This document shows positions 1 through 9,899 of a DNA stretch of 64,000 nt, one piece after another (the stretch's first letter is position 1; the number at the start of each line of letters is the position of its first letter). Source of the DNA: Ophiobolus disseminans (taxonomy: Eukaryota; Ascomycota; Dothideomycetes; Pleosporales; Phaeosphaeriaceae); assembly GCA_010093685.1 (NCBI GenBank), contig MU006222.1, positions 186,001 through 250,000 of the forward strand, given 5' to 3'. The translations under genes were made by a program, and so were the position numbers. Under the pieces are notes generated by a model. That model was not told where the DNA came from, made no database searches, and saw nothing but the letters and a program-made list of their open reading frames with translations.

Positions 1-270
1 TCCTATCAGCTCAAAATCAAGGATCTTACTTGTAGTTTCTCTTCATTTTCCACGTTTATACAACAAAGTGCACTGAGGTGTAAATGTGTAGAACAAAGCG
101 CCGGGATGAAGGAGATATCTTTATGGGAAATAGAATGATCTCGCCGCAAGACTTTACCTTCTCCATCAACGATGTTGCAGAAGTGTACATTGTGAACAAA
201 AACATTGACAGCTTCTCTTGCATCGAGTAGACATGCTGTTCGCGCGAACAAAATGGCAAAAAGAGAGGAT
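1..270. other. left-edge intergenic DNA
   Basis: No gene is supported here. The open frames are short and have no recognisable family sequence. The only clear signal is a run of five A at 258-262, which is a T5 run on the minus strand directly downstream of the tRNA at 271-350 and fits an RNA polymerase III terminator. Confidence 0.5.
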
Positions 271-350
271 GCCCTCTGCCAGAATCGAACTAGCGATCTT
301 ATCATAGCAATGAATACTAGTGATACGCTTTACCACTAAGCCAAGAGGGC
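271..350 (-). tRNA. tRNA-Thr (anticodon AGT), intron-containing
   Basis: The minus strand folds as a cloverleaf. The 7-bp acceptor pairs GCCCTCT with AGAGGGC, the T-arm carries TTCGATT, and the anticodon stem pairs TATCA with TGATA. The segment between the anticodon-stem halves is 16 nt, which is a 7-nt loop plus a 9-nt intron placed one base after the anticodon. The anticodon AGT lies at 316-318 on the plus-strand numbering, so it reads threonine codons ACU/ACC by inosine. A T5 terminator follows at 258-262, and a TATATA-like element lies about 65 bp upstream near 413-421. It is a sister of the Thr(CGT) gene at 3678-3758, with which it shares acceptor, D- and T-arm design. Confidence 0.93.
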
Positions 351-1378
351 GGATCCGAAAGATATCGGTTGGCTAACCTATGCGGTTGAATATCAATTTC
401 CCATTTTGTAGCGTATATATACTGTGCGCGTTATCACCCGCATGTCAATCTGGTGAGTGGGCATGAGGCTAGTGTCGTGCAGCAAACCTAGTCTGCAGGG
501 CTTAGATCGCTTCAAGACCGGGTTGGCTCAAACCCTCAGGTTTGTCGTTCTTGGACATGATTTGGAAAGGTATGACGGGACTAACTCCGACGATCGATTG
601 GAACTGGAACAACTGGCGCATTGTGTTTCTCCTTTGCAATCAATGCGTCATTTCTTGGACGTGCCAAAGAGGGGGGCGCGTTTCGTTTCCCAAAACCAAG
701 CGCCCAACCAACGTCAGCGCGTAAGAGAACAGCTGGCAGAGGATCAGCTGAGATGATACAGCACGAGCTTCTTGATCAGTCAACATGTCGCACAGTGATG
801 CCTTCGGTACATTATCGACGGCACATGCTGTCTGGAAAAAGACCAGGGTCGGCTTATTCACATGCCCATGCCTGCTTTCAGCGCGCCAAGGCCGCCAAAT
901 TAAGAAATCTGGGAAGCCTTGAGCCTCACCCGCTGTCCTTTTCCCACTGTCCACTCAAACACGACATTTCACACAATACGACACACACGCCCACGGCCAG
1001 GAAACACACCTGGCTCTTATTATCGACACCGAATTATTCTCAGATCACCATTCATGGGCTCTGCTACACTCTCCGCGACCGCTTTTCTCTTCACCGCAAC
1101 CCAGCTTACCCCAGTTGGCTCCGCATTCCCATATTGCACATCGAAGGCAGGACTGAACAAGACGGACGCCTCGTTCGCGTCGTTGGTTCGACAAGTAGGG
1201 GACGGCGGTCCACCTTGAACGGTGGACGGTAATCCTGGATAACAGAAACCTTGAGTTGAATGTGCGCAAGTGCCTAAGCGCCTGGGGTCTGCGCGTGCTG
1301 ATACCGACTGCGCAGAATCAGGAACACACCTGAATAGCTAGAGCTCCTGCTCGAATATACCCATCGGCGACAGTAGAA
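351..1378. other. intergenic region upstream of the S6-kinase-like gene
   Basis: About 1 kb without a supportable gene. Open frames on both strands are low-complexity and resemble no family. The part nearest 1379, rich in CA/CCA tracts from about 940, is probably promoter and 5' leader of the kinase gene. Confidence 0.4.
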
Positions 1379-3121
1379 ATGCCCGTCTTCACGTTCGACC
1401 AGGATGATGCGCATCTGCCTGCAGCAAAGGCGCAGGAGCCAGCGCCGGTCGTGAGCGTCGATGACGTGTTCGCGACCGAGAAGATGGACCTGGACGCCCG
1501 CACAACGCCCCTCCATGTTGGAACTCCACCGATCAACATCATATCGCCGTTGCCAAAGCGTACAGTTCTGCCACTTGGTGGAGAGAAGCAACAGGGGCCG
1601 GACAAGCTGGACTACGACCTGGTCATGAAGAAGGCGCAGAAGAACAAGAAGAAGAAGAAGAAGGCTTTGAAGGGCGCGCCAGCTACCAACGTCACTCGCG
1701 GCTTCCACACCCCAGTCACCTCTGGCGGAGAAGAGTCGGACTACTCTCGTGCTGCCACGCCTCGCTTTGGACCCTCCGTGTCTGGGCTTCCCAGTGTTAC
1801 CAGTAGTCCTGCGCTGCGGCCTATATCTTCCATGGGGGGCATCAGCAGCTTGAAAGCCCAGCTTGAGTCGCTCAACCTCACCCCAAGGGAGGACTCTCCC
1901 CTGAAAAGAGTGCCAATGTCCAGGGTCGTGTCTCAACTTTCCAGCAACACCAGTATGTCTGGACTCGACAGTGATAGTGACCGCACCGAGATGGAGAGCT
2001 ACGAAATCAACCTTTCCGAGGATTTTAGCATGGATGCCGCATCGAAGAACTCGACAATGCTCAATAGCGGTATGACGCGCAAGATGACTGCCGAGGACTT
2101 CGAGCCGTTGATGTGCCTGGGGAAAGGCAGCTATGGCACCGTCCTTCTCGTGAGACAGCGTGGTACTGGCCGTCTCTTCGCCCAGAAACAATTCAAGAAG
2201 GCGTCGATCACAGTGCATAAGAAGCTGATCGAGCAGACCAAGACCGAACGCAATATTTTGGAGAGTGTCAACCGCCACCCATTCATTGTCAACTTGTTCT
2301 ACGCATTCCAGGATCACGAGAAGCTGTATCTCATTCTGGAGTACGCACAGGGTGGCGAGCTCTTCCATCACCTCGCCGCTGAGCGCATGTTCTCAGAAGA
2401 CGTTGCAGCTTTCTACATGGCCGAGATGGTGCTTGCACTCGATCATCTTCACCGCACTGTTGGCGTCATCTACCGCGACCTCAAGCCGGAGAACTGCTTG
2501 CTGGATTCTGAGGGTCACTTACTGCTGACCGACTTTGGTCTGAGCAAAGTGTCTCTTGACGAGGACAACCCTTGCAAGTCCTTCCTCGGCACCGTCGAGT
2601 ACATGGCACCCGAAGTCATTCAGGGTTGCGAATACGGCGCTGCCGTTGACTGGTGGTCTCTCGGCGCACTCGGCTTTGACTTGCTTACCGGCGCACCGCC
2701 CTTTTCTGGTAACAACAACGCCAAGATTCAGGAGAAGATCGTCAAGTCGAAGCTCTCTCTGCCATACTACCTCAGCGCCGACGCCAAGGATCTGCTCACT
2801 CGTCTCATGCGCAAGGAGCCGAAGAAGCGGCTTGGCTTCAACATGCCGAAGGACATGCAGACAATTAAGAAGCATCGCTTCTTCCGCAAGATCGACTGGA
2901 AGAAGCTTGAGGCGAGAGAGCTGGACCCACCGATCATTCCGCTCATCACGGATCCCGAGCTCGCCGAGAACTTTGCCCAGGACTTTACCGACTTGCCGCT
3001 CAGTCCTGTGCTGACGAGGAAGTTTGACGAACTGCTGGAGGAGGCGCAATCGAACCCATTCGGTGGATTCAGCTACGTGGCTAGCGAGAGCTTGCTGACG
3101 AGTGGGGAGTGGGGCTTTTGA
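1379..3121 (+). CDS. AGC-family serine/threonine kinase, S6-kinase-like (Psk1 type)
   Basis: A single uninterrupted exon of 580 aa. Residues 1-235 are a low-complexity regulatory N-terminus with a poly-lysine tract near 89-98 and many SP/TP sites. The kinase domain runs from about 241 to 502: glycine loop LGKGSYG at 247-253, ATP-binding K270, catalytic YRDLKPEN with D367, DFG at 385-387, and activation-loop threonine T405 in GTVEYMAPE. The AGC tail has a turn-motif-like DLPLSP (538-543) and a hydrophobic motif FGGFSY at 561-566. That combination, with an FxxFS/T-Y end, is the pattern of p70 S6 kinase and yeast Psk1 kinases, which are phosphorylated by PDK1 and TORC1. Regulation by TORC1 is inferred from the motif. 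Sck1/Sch9-like kinases are the nearest alternative, but the C2 domain of Sch9 is absent. Confidence 0.85.
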   Translation: MPVFTFDQDDAHLPAAKAQEPAPVVSVDDVFATEKMDLDARTTPLHVGTPPINIISPLPKRTVLPLGGEKQQGPDKLDYDLVMKKAQKNKKKKKKALKGAPATNVTRGFHTPVTSGGEESDYSRAATPRFGPSVSGLPSVTSSPALRPISSMGGISSLKAQLESLNLTPREDSPLKRVPMSRVVSQLSSNTSMSGLDSDSDRTEMESYEINLSEDFSMDAASKNSTMLNSGMTRKMTAEDFEPLMCLGKGSYGTVLLVRQRGTGRLFAQKQFKKASITVHKKLIEQTKTERNILESVNRHPFIVNLFYAFQDHEKLYLILEYAQGGELFHHLAAERMFSEDVAAFYMAEMVLALDHLHRTVGVIYRDLKPENCLLDSEGHLLLTDFGLSKVSLDEDNPCKSFLGTVEYMAPEVIQGCEYGAAVDWWSLGALGFDLLTGAPPFSGNNNAKIQEKIVKSKLSLPYYLSADAKDLLTRLMRKEPKKRLGFNMPKDMQTIKKHRFFRKIDWKKLEARELDPPIIPLITDPELAENFAQDFTDLPLSPVLTRKFDELLEEAQSNPFGGFSYVASESLLTSGEWGF

Positions 3122-3677
3122 CTGGCACGTCGCGTTTGCGATATTGTGAATGCAGTGATACTTCTTGCATATGCGCGATTGCTTTGGACTGCGTTTGGAT
3201 TTTCGAGTGTGCATTCTTATCGGGATCTGTTGTCCCGCTTAATAGACTGTTTTCTTGTTAGACATTGTTACCACATGCTTCTTGTTATCGTGTGACTTTC
3301 TTCTGTCATGTTGCCGGACTCCATGACGTATGAAGGCCGTTTTGATTGCGGGAGATCGAGTGTCCACCCTATGCGCTCTGTAAAGCTGATTTACGTATAT
3401 GTATGTTCTCGTGCAATCCAGCAAATACCGCACGCTAGAAATGATAAACAAGTGAGTGAAGAATATCCGTGAACAAAGCTCAAAGGTACTTGCATACCCT
3501 AATATATGAATGTCCTCATGGAACTTGTTTGTTGCATGTCCAACTGTGAAATACTCTCACTTACCACCACGTACTCACACGATCCAAAAAAAAATACAGC
3601 ATCCATCACACCATAACAACCTGCACTCATCCTACCATTTCAAAACGCAAAAAGAATTCAGCAAACAGATGCAGCAT
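3122..3677. other. 3' region of the kinase gene
   Basis: No gene is supported. It holds the kinase 3' UTR, and at 3649-3653 five A, which form a T5 run on the minus strand just below the tRNA-Thr(CGT) and fit its polymerase III terminator. Confidence 0.5.
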
Positions 3678-3758
3678 GCCCATTCGCGGAATCGAACCGC
3701 GGATCTTCTCATATCGTGTGTTTACGAGTGAGACGCTGTACCACTAAGCCAAACGGGC
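3678..3758 (-). tRNA. tRNA-Thr (anticodon CGT), intron-containing
   Basis: Minus-strand cloverleaf: acceptor GCCCGTT pairs with AATGGGC through one G-U, the D-arm is the same as in the tRNA at 271-350, the T-arm carries TTCGATT, and the anticodon stem pairs TCTCA with TGAGA. The 17-nt segment between those stem halves is a 7-nt loop plus a 10-nt intron. The anticodon CGT, at plus-strand positions 3724-3726, reads ACG. A T5 terminator follows at 3649-3653, and a TATATATATA tract lies about 45-55 bp upstream at 3803-3813. The differing loop and intron show that the two Thr tRNAs are distinct isoacceptors and not a recent duplication. Confidence 0.93.
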
Positions 3759-4096
3759 GGACTCAAGCTGTTGAAATCGTTGAATAACGAGTTTGAAAAT
3801 TTGTATATATATATTCTACATTTTCGACCAGTGAGAGATATATTAGGAGAGTAGGATGTCCGTTGGTGCGGAGAGGGCATTCAAAGGCGGAAGGTGGGGC
3901 GCGGAGGGGTATGACCCGCCAACTGGCAACGTGGCTTGGTCTTACGGTGAGATTTGTGCGGCTACTGCTGGAACATCATACACGGAACTTAGTAGTGAGA
4001 TGAAGACGAACAACACAACTCTAATATTGGCTGAAACTTGGACGTTGGAAGTATTGAATTATACACATTTTACTCCATCACTAAGTGCATTTATAA

Positions 4097-5452
4097 TCAC
4101 CGATCAACCGTGATTAGCCAGCCGTCCGTTAACACCCTACCATGCGAATCAACACCACCCCAGACCACCGCAGTTGCGCCATCGACCTCAGTGCCTTTCG
4201 CCATGCCAAAATGTCCTCTCGCACCGAGTCCCCTCTTCGGCTCACCAGGAATCTCCTTCTCCTCCTCACCCTTTGTGTCCACATACTGGTAGAGAACCTC
4301 CGCCCACTGCGACTCATGCGTATCCCGCTTCATACTCGCGCGTATGCTATCCTTCGTCGCAGCAGCTGTCGAGCTCTCAGGCGGGAGTTGCAGCGCCCAT
4401 ATATCGTCGAGGAAATCTGCATTCTCGCCCTCGCCGCCTACGGCGAGTAGATAGCGCCGTCCCTGGCCTGTTGTGACGCCCACGAGCCCTGCACTTGACC
4501 GTGCTTGCGGAGCTACGACGGCACTGCCATGCTTCTCGGTATGCGGGAGGTCTTCCCATACCCAGCCGCTGGTGAGCGGTGTTGTGCCGCCTTCAGCGTG
4601 CTTCCAGACGTGCGATGCGTCGAGGAACTGTGTGCCGCCGGAACCGAATGTCTCTACGGCTTTTCCGCCGAAGCGGTACAGACGGTCGCCTACAAGTGAC
4701 AGGCTTGCGCCTTCGCGTGGCTGGCCAGGGGGCGTGGGTATGTTCGTCCAGGTGCGTGTCTTGACGTCAAAGGCCAATGCATCGCTTGCGAGCTTCCCAG
4801 TTGCAGTTTCGCGTCCACCAACCACGAAGATTGTGCCCCAGGAATCTGACTCTGCCGGCTCTGGTACGACCTTCGATGGGTCGGCAGGTGCCTGAGGAGC
4901 CTTTTCTTGAAAGGTTACGGTCTTTGGGCCTGGTAGGTCTGAGCTTGCTGCCGCGTGACCTGTTCGCTGGCTGGGGTAAACCGTGCCCGAGGCAGGATCG
5001 AGGTATGTCCATGTGTTCTGCACCGTATTATACACCCATATCCGACCCTTCTCCTCTGCCACCGCCTTTCCTTCTCCTCCAAACACGTATATGCTATCTC
5101 CAATAACCGTTGATGTGTGTCCCCTTCGTGGGGTTGGTACGTCGTCAAGCCCATTCGCGGCTCGTGCTGGATATGACGTGTAATCGGCTTCGATGACGCC
5201 ACTTGAAGGTAAGATAATAGCATGCATAGTGTTGTCTGCTAGCTGGCCCGGCGCTCTTTCCCCGCCGAAGACATAGGCGCGGCCTTTGACCACCGAGACA
5301 GTATGGTTCGTTCGCGGAAGAGGGACCGAGGTTATGCGTGTGAGGTTCGCCTTGATCGGAAGGGTCGGGTGAGTTATGCCCTTGACGAGCGCAGCAGCAC
5401 CTTGGAGTAAGTTCTCTGCCGCATACAACACGCCGGCAGCGGCAGGCTCCAT
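4097..5452 (-). CDS. kelch-repeat (beta-propeller) protein
   Basis: A 451-aa single-exon protein. It has about six kelch-type blades, each with a hydrophobic strand ending in a GG pair: AYVFGGE, IYVFGGE, IFVVGGR, LYRFGGK, LLAVGGE and VVWGGV. Spacing of roughly 50-80 residues is usual for a kelch beta-propeller. No signal peptide, F-box, BTB or catalytic domain accompanies the propeller, so it is probably a cytosolic or nuclear protein-interaction scaffold. Its partner cannot be read from sequence. The ATG at 5450-5452 is the first in frame and gives a compact N-terminus. Fungal kelch proteins of this size are often labelled galactose-oxidase-like, but the copper-radical active-site domain is not present here. 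Confidence 0.8.
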   Translation of the reverse strand: MEPAAAGVLYAAENLLQGAAALVKGITHPTLPIKANLTRITSVPLPRTNHTVSVVKGRAYVFGGERAPGQLADNTMHAIILPSSGVIEADYTSYPARAANGLDDVPTPRRGHTSTVIGDSIYVFGGEGKAVAEEKGRIWVYNTVQNTWTYLDPASGTVYPSQRTGHAAASSDLPGPKTVTFQEKAPQAPADPSKVVPEPAESDSWGTIFVVGGRETATGKLASDALAFDVKTRTWTNIPTPPGQPREGASLSLVGDRLYRFGGKAVETFGSGGTQFLDASHVWKHAEGGTTPLTSGWVWEDLPHTEKHGSAVVAPQARSSAGLVGVTTGQGRRYLLAVGGEGENADFLDDIWALQLPPESSTAAATKDSIRASMKRDTHESQWAEVLYQYVDTKGEEEKEIPGEPKRGLGARGHFGMAKGTEVDGATAVVWGGVDSHGRVLTDGWLITVDR

Positions 5453-5787
5453 GTTGGCGGAGTGTGAGTTTGTACTGAAGATGTAGGGGACTAGATGCTA
5501 TAGCTGGATGCCGAGGGAAATCTTAAACTGTTATGCTTAAGGGGGGGATTGGGTTTTGTGAAATCAATCGTGTAAATTATAAAGTGGTGCCATGGCTCGT
5601 TGGAGCTTCAACGTGAGCTCCAGTAGGTATGACGTCATAACAGGCGCACAGTAAGCAAACAAAGGCGGAAGTATATTAAGAATACACCAATTGCGAAAAG
5701 CGCGGCTTCATTAGGCTACGTACTTTATCTGTGCCTGTCATCAAAAAGAGGTTCGTCCTGCTGACAACACAGTGCCGTTGGAACCGT
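5453..5787. other. intergenic region
   Basis: No gene seen. It separates the 5' end of the kelch gene from the 3' end of the SDR gene, and includes a TGACGTCA palindrome at about 5630-5637 that matches a CRE/bZIP site (site call by inspection only). Confidence 0.4.
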
Positions 5788-6606
5788 TTACCACTCCGAA
5801 ATCTCCCCCGTATACACAACCAACTTCCCACCGTACTCCTTCTTTGACGCCCTAGCCAGCACCTTCATCATACCCTCACAAGAGTCCCGCACCGAGAGCG
5901 GGGCCTTCTCGCCAATACCCACAGCCTGTGCAGCCCCGTCGCCCAGCCCCGTCGACACATGGCCCGGGTCGACAGAGAAGCAATTAAGCCACTCGTCTTC
6001 GGCATTGATGCGAATTGTGTACCAGTTGATTGCCGTTTTAGTCGGTGCGTATGCTGCATTTGGGATAGGGAGGTGGTTGCTGGAGCTCTGAGTCAACTGA
6101 ATGCACACTGACAAGGCGACGATATGAAGAAGAAATAAGCTAACTCACACTAATAGCCCAGCCGACGACCCCATAGGCATGAATATAGGCTCACGCGCTG
6201 AGTTTTTCAACAATCCCCGCGTCGCTTGATACAGCGCCACAACACCGTACACATTCGGCTCCATATGGTTTCTGATATCCGAAATCTTGACCTCGGCAAC
6301 GGTGGGATAGATGTACCCTACACCCGCATTCGCAATCACGATGTCTAGATGTTTCACCCCATGTTTCTGCTGCAGCTCGGCGACGACATCGTGTGCGTCC
6401 TGCTCGATGCTGGCGTCAAGCTTTACAACGATGAGCCGGCTGTCGGAGCCCGTGGGCAACTTTTGCAGCGCTTGCGCAGTTGAGTGCTCTGGGTCCCGCA
6501 CCGCGGCGATGACAGTGTGGGATGGTTTTGCTAGGAACTGCTCCATGAGTCCAAGGCCTATGCCCCTGTTGGCGCCTGTGATTAGGACAGTGGTGTGGGC
6601 GGTCAT
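5788..6606 (-). CDS. short-chain dehydrogenase/reductase, Nor-1/AflD-like ketoreductase
   Basis: Two exons, 6149-6606 and 5788-6079, separated by a 69-nt intron with GTGAGT donor and CTCCAG acceptor; the spliced frame gives 249 aa. The NAD(P)-binding Rossmann motif GANRGIG lies at about residues 11-17, the NAG strand motif appears as IANAG, the catalytic serine is in MGSSAG, and the Y-x3-K pair is in AAYAPTK. This is the complete classical SDR active site. The N-terminal half resembles the norsolorinic acid ketoreductase branch used in aflatoxin-type polyketide pathways, but no polyketide synthase is nearby, so a general carbonyl reductase is equally possible. An alternative phase-0 splice (donor two bases earlier, acceptor at 6088/6087) gives 251 aa and cannot be excluded. 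Confidence 0.82.
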
Positions 6607-7458
6607 GGCGTTGTTGGTTGTCTCGGTAAGGCTGTGGATGTATATTCTGGAAGCATACTGCAGACAATATATGCCCCCCTACTTTCTCCCAGTTCCTACT
6701 GTATTGCTAAGCATGGCGGCTGAGGCCTGGTGTAGAGATCCATCTCCGCTTTTACATGTAGCCAAGCCCCAGGCAAGGTACTGATGCGACGTTGCATGTC
6801 AGAATCTGACCTATATTCTGACGTCCGCGGCCCGGTCATTCATGGTTTTCTGACATTTCGCCAGCACTGCCTTCTTGAGAAGTTTTGACCCTCTTCAGGC
6901 CTGTCGAATTAGGTTCGATCCATGGATAGCTTCCTTCTTACCTCAGAATTCACGGGATGTGGGCTTTTCTGGAGGTTCCCTAAGACGAAGAGATTGATGA
7001 CCCTAGTTTGGCAATCGCTGTCCCCATATGCGATCTGCAAAGGTGTCAACTGAAACGTCATTTGAGCGGGTAGTTTGGTGTGATTGGGATGATCCAATGC
7101 GCCCTGAAGCTCCCTGAACACGTATGCATGTTATATTATCCTACTTGAACTATCGATTGTTTGATGTATTCCTCTTGTCTTCCCTAGACCTCCAGGGTTG
7201 TCTCTTACGGGCATAGATATGGCGAGCATGTAACGACTTCAATGGCCGGGTGTGGGTACCGCAGCTCCAGCTATATCTAACTCAAGCAAGCCGTGGGCGT
7301 TATATCACAAAATGTGAGCAACGTGTCAACAAGGCGCATGACTGTGTGATAGGTGCGCACAAGCGACGGCGAGAGGTGTTTCAATCATATGTTCGGCGAT
7401 AGTTGATCGTACTTCACGCATCGCTCAACCTGACATTTGTCAGTGGTGTTGGGAAAAA
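6607..7458. other. intergenic region
   Basis: 850 bp with no supportable gene. It contains the SDR promoter and the 3' flank of the ADCK-family gene. Confidence 0.4.
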
Positions 7459-9594
7459 TTACACAGAGGGGCTTACCGTCTCGATGGAAGCCTGCAAGAA
7501 ACTGCGTGCTTCAAGACCAACCCAGACCTTGAGCATAGAAAAGTCACCTCCTCGAATCATCGATGAGCCACTCTGTGCTCCTAACTGTCTAAGAATCGGC
7601 AGTGCACTGGCTTGAGGTCAGTCTACGATACTCGACATTGGGACTCAGCTTACCCAGCAAATAAGTCCAGGTTCGGTTCAAGGCTCCTGCCAATACCTTC
7701 CAGCAGAAGGATACTTAAGACAACATTCACGAAGTCTCCTTCGAGACGTACGTGATGTGTCCGGACCATCGACAACACCTCGTTGAGAATGTCTCCAATC
7801 TTGATGTTGCCCAGTGCAAAAGTTCGGCTCTTCACACCTAGAACTAAGTGTTGCATGCGCAAGGCGAAGACCTCGGCGTCCAGAACAGCATCTGGCTGTC
7901 GGCAGCGCTCGGTCATCAGGTGCCCTGCTTTGTAGCCATCAAACTCAGCCACAGCTTTGAATAGATCTAGGAAATTGGCACGGTTTTTGGCGTTGAGCTC
8001 GGTCACAAGACCCGTGTCGATGAAGATGAGTTGTGGTCGATATCCTTCGTGATCGATTTCTGAGAGTGTCGACTTCCATTGTTCGGGATTTTTCCTATGC
8101 GGACGCAAGCGCTCTAGTACTTCCTCGGTGACGTCTAATGACTCCTTGGGTCCGGTGATACGATCCTCCTTGCGGGTGAACATGGACACATCTAACTTCT
8201 CGGGCTTGTAGAAGCGCACCATGATGTTTCCGGGGTGCAAGTCTGCGTGGATAAAGTTGTCAATGAGCACCATGGTGAGGAAAGCGTCCAGCCCCTCATC
8301 CGCAATGTCTTTCTGAAAAACGCCTCCTCCATTCTGCAGGAAATCTTCCATTGGGATTCCCTGGGCATATTCTTCGATCAGAAGATTTCTGGTTGTGTAC
8401 TCAGTGTATGGATATGGAAACCAGGCAGTTGTTCTGTCCTTAAAATTATGTCGAAAGAGGGTAAGGTTTGCGGCCTCGATTCGGAGATCCAGTTGAAGCC
8501 TCATCATTTCCCCGAATTGTTCTACCTCATCTGGGAACGATAGCCACTCCATGGTAGGCACAGCGTTGATGATGGCAGCAAAAAAGGCCATTATGCGCAA
8601 GTCTCTACGCACAATCTTCTCAATCTTGGGGTGCAGCACCTTGATCGCAACATGGCTGGAGGGGACTCTTGATGGCGTGCTCTTCAATGTTACGTCAACG
8701 TTCTTCTTGATCCGCTGAGCGAGATTTGGCTCTTCCATGTCGGTGGTGTCGTCTACCAAAGTTGCAAGATCTGGCTTCAATTTAGCCTTGTAGACTTGGG
8801 CAATTGCACCCACCCCAAGTGGCTTCTCGTCGAATTCTTCGAATATGTCATCAAACGCGCGACCATCGAAGGCGGCTTCGATCGTTTGTTTGGAGATTTG
8901 GAGCGAGTGTGCGGGTGCATTAGAGTGCAGAGTCGACATGACGAGGCACATCTGGGTGGGGAAGACATCGGTTCTGGAGGCTGCCCATTGTCCAAGCTAC
9001 CAAAGCGTTAGATAGGTGTAGATTGAGTCAGCATGCTGATCGTACCTTGATGAAAGCTGCGCCAGCCCTCTCCATAGACGAGACTAAGAAGCCGTACCAC
9101 CATATCGTGCCACTCCTCTCGCCGTCCTTGGCCGCCTGTCTCTGCCCTATCCAAATGGCCGGTATTGTCACTATCACAGGCACAAAGATTATGACCAAAT
9201 GGAGGAATCGCAGACCGGTGGCTATTGGCTCTATTATGTAGTCTTCAATGAAGAAGTATATGCCACGTCGGTATTTTGTCGAGTTCTTCAGCGCTTTCGG
9301 CACCTGTTCATCGAGTTCCTTCCGCGACGCCTCAAGCATCGCCTCCTCGTGCGTCTTTTCTCCATTGCCCGATTTTTCGTGTGCGATTCCTACAAAGGCA
9401 AGAGGACTTAATACGGCGCCACTTGCGGCGCCAGACCATAGTATCGTTCTGCCATGGAATCGAGGATTCGCGAATTGTCGACGGAAGGTAGCAGATGCGA
9501 ATGGTCGGGTTGTCGCGCGACCTCCGGATTGTGCTGCAGATCTATGGAGGCCCTGGCGAAGACACTGGCGACCAAAGAAGAGGGAAGCCCTCAT
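7459..9594 (-). CDS. mitochondrial UbiB/ADCK-family atypical kinase (Cqd1/ADCK2-like)
   Basis: Three exons: 9046-9594, 7654-8996 and 7459-7606. The introns are 49 and 47 nt, and the spliced length is 2040 nt, giving 679 aa. The N-terminus is basic and serine-rich like a mitochondrial presequence, followed by one membrane segment near residues 128-150. The family hallmarks are present: KLGQ at 183-186, where the first intron falls exactly between K and LGQ; the alanine-rich loop GAIAQVYKA; a VAIK lysine near 302; HADLHPGN at 433-440; and DTG as the metal-binding counterpart of DFG. UbiB proteins bind nucleotide but usually do not phosphorylate proteins, and they act in coenzyme Q and lipid distribution at the inner membrane. 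Assignment to the Cqd1/ADCK2 branch rests on overall sequence feel. The last exon recovers a conserved LPILRQLGAQ tail missed by a simple open frame. Confidence 0.85.
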
Positions 9595-9899
9595 GGTACC
9601 AGATATTGGGCGGATGCAGCGCGTGGTAGGGCCATGAGGCGCGAAAAGGAATGCCCAGGTGTACCGCGGTCGTGACGTCGGTCGGTCGTAGCTTCCTTGT
9701 GACGCCGATCATGGCGGGCGCGATTTCCGACTCTGACCGGACGAGCATGTGCAGCCGACAACTCACTCAGCTCTCAGCATCAGCGCAGAAGCACAACAGC
9801 CACTGTCATCTATATGGGACCATTTCATATTCAATCAAATCAATATCATTGTTATGCAGGATCGAAGACGCTAAACTACAGCAAAAATACCGGCGTCCT
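9595..9899. other. promoter-sized gap
   Basis: 305 bp between the ATG of the UbiB-family gene and the stop of the monooxygenase; no gene or RNA seen. Confidence 0.4.
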
